From JBDKTK01 sp039680225 (GTDB lineage Bacteria; Desulfobacterota; Syntrophia; Syntrophales; UBA4778), in the NCBI GenBank assembly GCA_039680225.1, contig JBDKTK010000004.1, positions 1 to 7,150 of the forward strand: a DNA stretch of 7,150 nucleotides. Direction: 5' to 3'. Of the stretch, positions 1 to 4,610 are shown in pieces; the first letter of the stretch is position 1; the number at the start of each line of letters is the position of its first letter. The position numbers and the translations under genes are program-made. A model generated the notes under the pieces. The model was not told the origin of the DNA. It saw only the letters and a list, made by a program, of their open reading frames with translations, and ran no database searches.

Positions 1-150
1 AGCGGATTCCAGATATCCCTGAGCGTAGGGGTAGTGCTCTATGATCCGAAAAACCCTGTCTCACTGGACGACCTGATTTCAAAAGCGGACGAGAGGATGT
101 ACCAGGAGAAAAGCAGGAAAAAATTGAGCCTGCCTGCCGCCAGGTCCTGA
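1..150 (+). CDS. C-terminal end of a GGDEF-domain protein (probable diguanylate cyclase), 5'-truncated by the window edge
   Basis: Frame 1 is open from the first base and encodes 49 residues before a TGA stop. The peptide begins SGFQISLSVGVVLYDP and continues with SLDDLISKADERMYQEKSRKK. This matches the last part of the GGDEF fold: the strand with S-x-G-V, followed by the helix carrying the conserved A-D-x-x-M-Y-x-x-K signature. GGDEF proteins make the second messenger c-di-GMP from two GTP, or act as degenerate receptors. The GGDEF motif itself, any inhibitory RxxD site and the sensor domains lie outside the window, so activity cannot be judged. The tail after the signature is short (about 12 residues), so GGDEF is the last domain and no EAL domain follows. 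The gene ends 28 bp from the stop of the next gene, which lies on the opposite strand. Confidence 0.9.
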   Translation, partial: SGFQISLSVGVVLYDPKNPVSLDDLISKADERMYQEKSRKKLSLPAARS

Positions 151-178
151 AAAGCAATCCCTCAGAAAGACATTGTTT

Positions 179-517
179 TCATTTGTCCGGGATGATCTCG
201 ATCGTCCTGTCGCCGGCTGTTTCCGCGCGCTGATGGCTTTTCTTGATCTTCATGACCTGCCACGAATCGCCCGTGGAAGTTATCGACCAGTTCGTCAGAT
301 CGAAATAGACTTCGCGCACGGCCGGGAGCCGGGAAATATCCCTCGCTAGGTCTTCAATTTGTGAAACAGAAAAATCTGAAGCGTCCACCTTGAAAAGCTC
401 GCCCCTGATGTAAACAGTCCTGCCGGTAAAGGAAAAATCAACCCTGGTCAGGTCCGCCGCATTGCGGACAAGTATGCCCCTGATATCGCGGTTGACTTTG
501 TATCTGGACTCCTCCAT
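179..517 (-). CDS. Small BON-like domain protein, 112 aa
   Basis: The protein starts MEESRYKVNRDIRGILVRN. Residues about 8-77 have the alternating pattern of a BON-type alpha/beta unit: a helix, a strand (VDFSFTGRTVYIRGELF, with the central G-x-x-V-Y-I-x-G-E), a helix (SQIEDLARDISRLPAV), then a strand (REVYFDL). The tail is polar. There is no signal peptide or membrane segment, so it is probably cytoplasmic, whereas most classical BON proteins are periplasmic or membrane associated. The reading frame stays open to 1216, but that extension runs antisense through the methyltransferase gene and reads as non-coding. I chose ATG at 517 because a TGC-TATAAA extended -10 lies so that the predicted transcript begins at this ATG. 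No Shine-Dalgarno sequence precedes it. An alternative ATG at 631 has a weak AGGCGG upstream and would add 38 residues of unconvincing sequence. The function is unknown. Confidence 0.7.
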   Translation of the reverse strand: MEESRYKVNRDIRGILVRNAADLTRVDFSFTGRTVYIRGELFKVDASDFSVSQIEDLARDISRLPAVREVYFDLTNWSITSTGDSWQVMKIKKSHQRAETAGDRTIEIIPDK

Positions 518-523
518 GCGGCT

Positions 524-532
524 TTTATAGCA
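524..532 (-). promoter_or_regulatory. Extended -10 promoter for the BON-like gene, predicted leaderless transcript
   Basis: On the minus strand a TATAAA hexamer (524-529) is preceded by TGC (530-532), giving the extended -10 form TGn-TATAAT with one mismatch. Counting seven bases downstream places +1 at 517, the A of the ATG. A TTGACA lies at 542-547 but is only 12 bp from the hexamer, too close for a normal -35, so the extended -10 would have to compensate. This is based on motif matching only. Confidence 0.45.
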
Positions 533-659
533 TAGAATCTTTGTCAAAACCTTATATTTCAGGCAGTTGCATGGATGAAAAAGGGCTGGTCGCACCGGGC
601 CCAACATATCAGGGACGGTACCCGCACCCATGTTTCCGCCTGAGATGAATTCAGAATTC

Positions 660-688
660 CTGAACCGGTAAATCCGGTTCCGGATAAT
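660..688 (+). promoter_or_regulatory. Candidate promoter with a 7-bp inverted repeat in its spacer, upstream of the methyltransferase
   Basis: GATAAT (683-688) is a good -10. At 17 bp upstream the -35 candidate CTGAAC (660-665) is weak. Between them lies a perfect inverted repeat, GAACCGG (662-668) and CCGGTTC (674-680), separated by TAAAT. Such a repeat could bind a dimeric regulator or form a small hairpin. Two EcoRI-type GAATTC words one base apart (647-652 and 654-659) lie just upstream. The promoter call is weak; the inverted repeat itself is certain. Confidence 0.3.
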
Positions 689-721
689 GGAATTAAGCCG
701 TGAAATCATGCGAAAGGAAAT

Positions 722-1360
722 ATGGAAAGACGCAAAACCGGACCCAAGATGGATCTCCTGGAAAAGCTTATTTACGACAACCCCTCTTTTCATGAATGGC
801 CGGACGGGTCGCCCGCCAACTGGGCCGCGCGCCCGCCCGTCCTCAGATTCATGGGCAGCCTGCTCCGCCCCGGAATGACCACCCTGGAAACAGGGGCCGG
901 CCAGACAACCGTTGTCTTTGCAATATCGGGCACCAGCCATTACATCATCACAAACCAGCCCCATGAGCCGGAAAGGATCAGGGAATATTGCCGGAAGAAC
1001 GGCATTGGGGGAGACCTCCATTTTCTGCTCGGGGGTTCCGATACGGTTTTCGCGAATAACGGCGTAATTCCTGAAGCCCTTGATTTCGTGTTCATAGACG
1101 GCGCCCACCGGTTTCCCTTCCCGGCGATGGACTGGCACTACACCGAAGGAAGGCTCCGGATCGGCGCGGTCCTCGGGATCGACGATATAGACATCCCCTC
1201 GGTCCGCATGCTGCACGATTTCCTCAGCGGCGAGGAGGAATGGGACCTGATCAAGGTTATCGGCAAGACTTCATTTTTTAAAAAGACGGGAATCCCTGAT
1301 ACGACCCTGGACCACCAGGGCCAGAAATTCAATAAATTCAAAGTCCCGTTGATTGCTTAA
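722..1360 (+). CDS. Class I SAM-dependent methyltransferase (Methyltransf_24-like), 212 aa
   Basis: The protein has a Rossmann methyltransferase core. Motif I is LETGAGQTT at residues 55-63, the glycine-rich S-adenosylmethionine loop. Later strands carry DFVFIDGAHRFPFPAMDW (121-138) and AVLGIDDIDI (149-158). The IDGAH signature with following acidic positions is typical of Methyltransf_24-type enzymes acting on small molecules, sugars or glycans, but the substrate cannot be read from sequence. The length fits a single-domain enzyme without signal peptide, so it is cytoplasmic. ATG 722 has AAGGAA only 2 bp upstream, which is tight. An in-frame ATG at 749 (MDLLEKLIYDNP) is a plausible alternative with no better ribosome binding site. 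A 12-bp perfect palindrome, TTGCTTAAGCAA, spans the stop codon (1353-1364). The flanking genes give no pathway clue. Confidence 0.85.
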   Translation: MERRKTGPKMDLLEKLIYDNPSFHEWPDGSPANWAARPPVLRFMGSLLRPGMTTLETGAGQTTVVFAISGTSHYIITNQPHEPERIREYCRKNGIGGDLHFLLGGSDTVFANNGVIPEALDFVFIDGAHRFPFPAMDWHYTEGRLRIGAVLGIDDIDIPSVRMLHDFLSGEEEWDLIKVIGKTSFFKKTGIPDTTLDHQGQKFNKFKVPLIA

Positions 1361-1383
1361 GCAAGAATCCCTGCGAAATTGTT

Positions 1384-1410
1384 TTGACATGTCCTGTTTT
1401 CTGGTATACG
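1384..1410 (+). promoter_or_regulatory. Candidate sigma-70-type promoter for the DUF4384-like gene
   Basis: A perfect TTGACA (1384-1389) is followed after 15 bp by TATACG (1405-1410). The -10 is preceded by TGG (1402-1404), giving an extended -10 arrangement that can tolerate the short spacer. Transcription would start near 1417, leaving a leader of about 37 nt before the ATG at 1454. This suggests that the gene has its own promoter and need not depend on the methyltransferase upstream. Confidence 0.5.
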
Positions 1411-1453
1411 CATCTCTGTAAACGATTCTCAATTCGACCTTAGGCGAGATATT

Positions 1454-2299
1454 ATGCGTTCCGACCTGCTGTTCCGCTTTCTGAAAGTATCCCTACCCTC
1501 AATGATCATTTTATTTCTGCTCAGCGCCGGCAATTCCCCGGCTTCGGAAAAGCCCGTCTGGGTCGAATCCCAGGGCGAGGCGCTCCTCGGGGAAATGGAC
1601 ACACCCAAGGAAGTCAGGGACAGATCGCGGAAGGACGCCCTCAATAAGGCCGTTGAGAAAGCGGCGGGCATGTTCCTGAAATCCCATACCCTGGTCTCGA
1701 ACAGCCAGATATCGGAAGACCTGATTTTCGCTTCGGTGAAAGGCGAAGTAATTAAAAGCGAGGTCGTCCGGGAAGGCTGGGACCCCCAGGACAGGAATGC
1801 ATACCGGACGACAGTCAAGGCGTTGATAAGGCCGGTCTACCCCGAAAAAGGTGAGGGACTCTCGGCAAAACTCTACCTCTCCAGGGCCCAATTGAAAGAG
1901 GGCGAAAACGTCAGGATATTCTACAGCGCCAATTCCGATTGCCACGTCTACATATTCTGCGTAGCGGCGGACGGCTCGGTAACGCTCCTCTTTCCCAACT
2001 CCGAAGCGCGGGACAACAAAGCTGACGCCAACCGGGCCTACGAATTCCCGCCCCCGCAAAGCTCCATAATCCTGAAGGCGATGCTCCTGCCCGGAGCCAA
2101 GTCCCCTGCGGAAGAGAAGATTAAAATTATCGCCACGAGGTCGAGGCAGGACCTTATACCGCTCGGTTTCCAGGAAGGGACCTTCCAGGTTTATACGGCC
2201 CAGTCAACGGGCATGATCAGCGACCTCGTAAGAAAGCTCAACCACCTGGAACCGCATGAGTGGACACAGGCAACCGCCATCTACACGATTACTAAATAA
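1454..2299 (+). CDS. Exported protein with FlgT/LPP20-like N-terminal and DUF4384-like C-terminal domains, 281 aa
   Basis: Residues 1-30 form a signal peptide with a basic start, a hydrophobic core SMIILFLLSAG and a likely cut after SPA. There is no lipobox cysteine. Residues about 35-128 have the pattern of FlgT-N/LPP20-type domains: VWVESQGEALLG, then RDRSRKDALNKAVEKAAGMFL, NSQISEDLI, and a closing strand YRTTVKALI. Residues about 137-230 resemble DUF4384: SAKLYLSRAQLKEGENVRIFYSAN, HVYIFCVAADGSVTLLFPN, then YEFPPP and IKIIATRS. DUF4384 domains occur on secreted or envelope proteins and Ser/Thr kinases; their biochemical role is unsettled. The domain combination suggests a periplasmic or envelope-associated structural or binding protein, not an enzyme. 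The ATG at 1454 has a weak AGGCGAG ribosome site. It has its own candidate promoter and ends 80 bp before the convergent rubrerythrin gene. Confidence 0.8.
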   Translation: MRSDLLFRFLKVSLPSMIILFLLSAGNSPASEKPVWVESQGEALLGEMDTPKEVRDRSRKDALNKAVEKAAGMFLKSHTLVSNSQISEDLIFASVKGEVIKSEVVREGWDPQDRNAYRTTVKALIRPVYPEKGEGLSAKLYLSRAQLKEGENVRIFYSANSDCHVYIFCVAADGSVTLLFPNSEARDNKADANRAYEFPPPQSSIILKAMLLPGAKSPAEEKIKIIATRSRQDLIPLGFQEGTFQVYTAQSTGMISDLVRKLNHLEPHEWTQATAIYTITK

Positions 2300-2326
2300 A
2301 CGCCCTTTCATTTACTGTTATTTTCT

Positions 2327-2365
2327 GAAGGCAATCAAGGAAGGCAACGGGAGTCTGGCGGAGTC
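2327..2365 (+). repeat. Short direct repeats in the convergent intergenic gap
   Basis: Two copies of GAAGGCAA (2327-2334 and 2340-2347) have a 13-bp period. They are followed by two copies of GAGTC (2351-2355 and 2361-2365) with a 10-bp period. They sit between two converging genes. I found no GC-rich hairpin with a T-run here, so no intrinsic terminator can be called. The repeats may be chance. Confidence 0.35.
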
Positions 2366-2379
2366 AGCCGGTTACTGGT

Positions 2380-2811
2380 TCACAAGCTCTTCAGAAGCGT
2401 TTTAAATCTCTCTTCATGGGCCTTTTCGTCCCGTGCGAAAGACTCAAACGCTTCGGCTATTGCGGGAAATCCCTCTTGCCGGGCGACCCCGGCAAACTCG
2501 GGATACCTTAAACTCCAGGCGGCATTTTCCACGGATATGGAAGCATTTATGTTATCCCTGGCAGGCCCGGCTGGAACGGCAGGCAATTTCAAATTCAATT
2601 CAACCATGCCGCCCTCGAAGAAACCGAACAGGGTTTCGGCATGTTTTTTTTCTTCTTCCGAGACAGCTGCAAAGACCTCCCCTGCCTGATTCAGTCCCTC
2701 CTTGAAGGCCTGACGGGAAAATATCGAATATCTGTTGACCGTCATGGATTCGTTTGCAAAGGCGAGCGCCACGTTCTTCTCGGTATTCGAACCTCTGATT
2801 GACCTGCCCAT
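2380..2811 (-). CDS. Rubrerythrin-family ferritin-like diiron protein, no rubredoxin domain, 143 aa
   Basis: Rubrerythrins reduce hydrogen peroxide in anaerobes using a diiron centre in a four-helix bundle. Both half-sites are visible: E21 in ANESMTVNRYSIFSRQAFKEG; E54 and H57 in SEEEKKHAETLFGFFEGG; E95 in SVENAAWSLRYPEFA; and E129 with H132 in ARDEKAHEERF. The spacing fits the Desulfovibrio vulgaris rubrerythrin ligands as I remember them (E20, E53, H56, E94, E127, H130). The seventh ligand there, E97, falls on A98 here and is missing. The C-terminal rubredoxin domain with its FeCys4 site is also absent, so electrons must come from a separate donor. The start is well fixed by GGAGGA five bases before ATG. 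The gene lies 79 bp downstream of the crotonase gene on the same strand. It is probably a cytoplasmic oxidative-stress protein, though the lost ligand may alter activity. Confidence 0.9.
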   Translation of the reverse strand: MGRSIRGSNTEKNVALAFANESMTVNRYSIFSRQAFKEGLNQAGEVFAAVSEEEKKHAETLFGFFEGGMVELNLKLPAVPAGPARDNINASISVENAAWSLRYPEFAGVARQEGFPAIAEAFESFARDEKAHEERFKTLLKSL

Positions 2812-2890
2812 TTCTTTCCTCCTCGATCGAATCTTCTCAACCTGGTTTGAAGCTCTGAATAAGGAGTTGATTATGAGATTATCATATTTA

Positions 2891-3649
2891 TCATTTTCTC
2901 TTCAGGAATTCCCCCAGCCTCAATTTTGTATCGGTAATCGTAAACCTGCTCTCCTCCTCTATCCTGAGCCCCTCCTTAAGTGTGGTCAGTATTCCGCGGT
3001 TGTAAAGGCTCTTGATGGCCGCGACGCTCTCAAGGCTGTTTTCGAGGATTGATTTCGCGAGAGATATGGTTTCCTCTCTTAACTTCTCAGCCGGCACTAC
3101 CCGGTTAACCAGACCCATTTGCAGCGCCTCGCTCGCGGGGAAGAATCTCGCTGTAAATGAAAGCTCCCGCGCCCTCATCAGCCCGACCGTCCTGGGAAGC
3201 CTCTGGCTCATGCCCCAACTCGGCCGGACCCCCCAGCGCGCATGCGAATCACAGAATGAGGCGCTCTCGGAAGCGACCACAAGGTCGAAGGCGAGCAGCG
3301 TTTCCAGCCCGCCCGTGGCACAGACGCCGTTGACCATGGCAATGACAACTTTGGACAGGTTCAGCATCGTGTCGATTACCGCCCGGCCCGGGATGTCATA
3401 AGCAGGCCCCACTGCCCCGTCTTTCAGGTCCTCGGCCTCGAGCGCCTTCAGGTCGAGACCGGAGCAATAGGCGCGGCCGGAGCCGGTTACTACGACCACC
3501 CCGACCTCATTGTCCTTTTCCGCAGCCAGGAGCGCGTCTCTCCATTCATCGAGCATCTCCGGGCACAACGCGTTCATCTTCCCGGGCCTGTTAAACGTGA
3601 TCCAGGCAATCCCCTCGGATTTTCCGTACAGAATGAATTTATATGGCAT
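2891..3649 (-). CDS. Enoyl-CoA hydratase/isomerase (crotonase) family protein, 252 aa
   Basis: The length and pattern are those of a single crotonase fold: WITFNRPGKMNAL (16-28), the oxyanion-hole segment AYCSGLDL (60-67), and VNGVCATGGLE (106-116), which supplies the second oxyanion glycine. Rat mitochondrial enoyl-CoA hydratase uses two catalytic glutamates, E144 and E164. The first aligns with E116. The second aligns with H136 in FCDSHARWG, 20 residues on as in the rat enzyme. I recall a D-T/S-H-A-R version in a subgroup of bacterial homologues, so this is probably a subfamily trait. Simple hydratase activity is therefore uncertain; isomerase, hydrolase or another CoA-thioester reaction is possible. 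An AGGAGGAGG site a few bases before the ATG fixes the start. It lies 37 bp downstream of the membrane-protein gene with no visible terminator, so cotranscription is plausible. Confidence 0.9.
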   Translation of the reverse strand: MPYKFILYGKSEGIAWITFNRPGKMNALCPEMLDEWRDALLAAEKDNEVGVVVVTGSGRAYCSGLDLKALEAEDLKDGAVGPAYDIPGRAVIDTMLNLSKVVIAMVNGVCATGGLETLLAFDLVVASESASFCDSHARWGVRPSWGMSQRLPRTVGLMRARELSFTARFFPASEALQMGLVNRVVPAEKLREETISLAKSILENSLESVAAIKSLYNRGILTTLKEGLRIEEESRFTITDTKLRLGEFLKRK

Positions 3650-3686
3650 GCCCTCCTCCTGCTTGATTGATCGCGGCCCCTTTCGA

Positions 3687-4283
3687 TTACCTCATCAGCC
3701 GCCGCATTGAATAATTGTATGAGACTAACTGCCAGATTATCAAGACCAGAATTATCACGGTGCTCGAAACAGGAAGACCGGTATATGAGAATATGTCCAT
3801 CCTTTGGACTACGTTTTCGGGTCGGTCCTGATTACTGTGCTCCAGGATATCAAAACCGATGCCCAGGGTAATGAAACCCGTTTTGCCTTCAACAGCTTGT
3901 TCGGGCGGCACCCTGTATACGGAAACTTGAAAGCAGGAAAGAAAGAACAGAAGGACCAGCAAGGAAAGTGTTGTCAAAAAAGCTGTCTTTGCGGCCTTTC
4001 CGGTCAGCATGGATTCGCGTTCATCACGCTCCCGGATGAAAGTTATCCTGGACATGACTTTATCCCGGAACGGCCCGGACACAACAAGCCTGATACTTAG
4101 ATAAAGGGAAAGGGCCATCCATGCGGCGATCAGGAGCCCCGCAAAGCCGTTCATGATCTCAATAAATCCGCCTGCTTGTTTAAGCATTCCATTGCTGTAT
4201 AAATAAGCAAGTATCCCCAGGCCGGCAATCAACGGGATTCCGAACAGAAAGATTTTCAATAATACGGTATCAAACCTCTTCAT
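3687..4283 (-). CDS. Four-helix integral membrane protein partnered with an XRE regulator (DUF2178-like), 198 aa
   Basis: Four hydrophobic segments are clear: about residues 9-29, 47-67, 101-119 and 174-191. A basic, charged stretch between the second and third contains RERDERESMLTGKAAKTAF (84-102). This DERE-then-basic helix leading into a membrane segment is reminiscent of DUF2178-type proteins, which are often encoded beside small XRE regulators; that link is from memory. A hydrophilic loop of about 54 residues separates helices three and four and is probably outside the cytoplasm. The C-terminus is short and basic (MRRLMR). The frame extends to a TTG at 4301, but ATG 4283 is chosen because GGAGGAG lies seven bases upstream. 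This start is inside the regulator gene, a 14-bp overlap that suggests translational coupling. No catalytic motif was recognised. The protein may sense an envelope signal or be the regulator's target. Confidence 0.8.
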   Translation of the reverse strand: MKRFDTVLLKIFLFGIPLIAGLGILAYLYSNGMLKQAGGFIEIMNGFAGLLIAAWMALSLYLSIRLVVSGPFRDKVMSRITFIRERDERESMLTGKAAKTAFLTTLSLLVLLFFLSCFQVSVYRVPPEQAVEGKTGFITLGIGFDILEHSNQDRPENVVQRMDIFSYTGLPVSSTVIILVLIIWQLVSYNYSMRRLMR

Positions 4284-4506
4284 GTTTCGTCTCCTCCTCA
4301 ATCGAGAAAATCGAATTTATGTCCATCTCAAAATAACGGGCAATGCGAAACGCCAACTCAAGCGAAGGGTTGTAACCGCCGCCTTCAATTGCAATAATTG
4401 TCGCCCGCGTCACTCCTATTTCCCTGGCAAGCTGCTCCTGGGTCAATCGTCGTTCTGCCCTGAGGACATGAAGGCGGCTGATTATTTTGAGCGGGTATTC
4501 GTTCAT
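4270..4506 (-). CDS. Small XRE/Cro-C1-type helix-turn-helix transcriptional regulator, 78 aa
   Basis: Residues 21-49 contain a typical HTH_3 core: LTQEQLAREIG for the first part and VTRATIIAIEGG for the recognition helix, followed by YNPSLELAFRIARYFEMDINSIF, the usual continuation of the five-helix fold. The protein is only a DNA-binding domain with a short acidic tail (EEETKHEEV), with no ligand or peptidase domain. The ATG at 4506 is the only reasonable start near the domain and has no Shine-Dalgarno sequence; the preceding bases are pyrimidine rich. Its promoter carries a 25-bp near-perfect palindrome over the -35 box, which argues for autorepression by a dimer. It overlaps the downstream membrane-protein gene by 14 bp. 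Such small regulators coupled to membrane proteins form compact control modules. Confidence 0.92.
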   Translation of the reverse strand: MNEYPLKIISRLHVLRAERRLTQEQLAREIGVTRATIIAIEGGGYNPSLELAFRIARYFEMDINSIFSIEEETKHEEV

Positions 4507-4514
4507 GAAAAGGA

Positions 4515-4543
4515 TATGTATGGTATACTTTACATTATGTCAA
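4515..4543 (-). promoter_or_regulatory. Promoter of the XRE regulator operon
   Basis: On the minus strand a perfect TTGACA (4538-4543) is followed after 17 bp by TACATA (4515-4520), a -10 with a weak last position. The predicted +1 is near 4509, only about 3 nt before the ATG at 4506. The mRNA would therefore be leaderless or nearly so, which agrees with the absence of a ribosome binding site. Confidence 0.55.
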
Positions 4544-4548
4544 GTATA
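4524..4548. promoter_or_regulatory. 25-bp palindromic operator overlapping the -35 of the XRE regulator gene
   Basis: The left half reads TATACTT-T-ACAT (4524-4535), the centre is T4536, and the right half reads ATGT-C-AAGTATA (4537-4548). Eleven of the twelve symmetric pairs are complementary; only 4531/4541 fails. It covers the TTGACA and most of the spacer of the regulator's promoter. A palindrome of this length and position fits a dimeric HTH repressor that controls its own operon. The palindrome is seen directly; the binding protein is inferred. Confidence 0.7.
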
Positions 4549-4610
4549 TTTATCTTTTCCATAGGCATTGGCGCGACCAATAAAGGTGCCGGCCAGGAAT
4601 GAAATATGCG

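Noticed and set aside
518..1216. Long open extension of the BON-like frame on the minus strand (would give a 345-aa protein)
   Set aside because: It runs antisense through most of the methyltransferase gene, which has clear family motifs. The extension has no recognisable domain and is low-complexity shadow sequence.
1353..1364. Perfect 12-bp palindrome TTGCTTAAGCAA across the methyltransferase stop codon
   Set aside because: It has no loop, so it cannot form a terminator hairpin, and no T-run follows. A chance origin is likely.
1511..2059. 182-aa open frame on the minus strand inside the DUF4384-like gene
   Set aside because: It is fully antisense to a gene with a signal peptide and two recognisable domains. 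It has no motif and no convincing ribosome site.
4282..4602. 106-aa plus-strand frame overlapping the XRE regulator
   Set aside because: It covers the regulator gene and its operator on the opposite strand and shows no domain.
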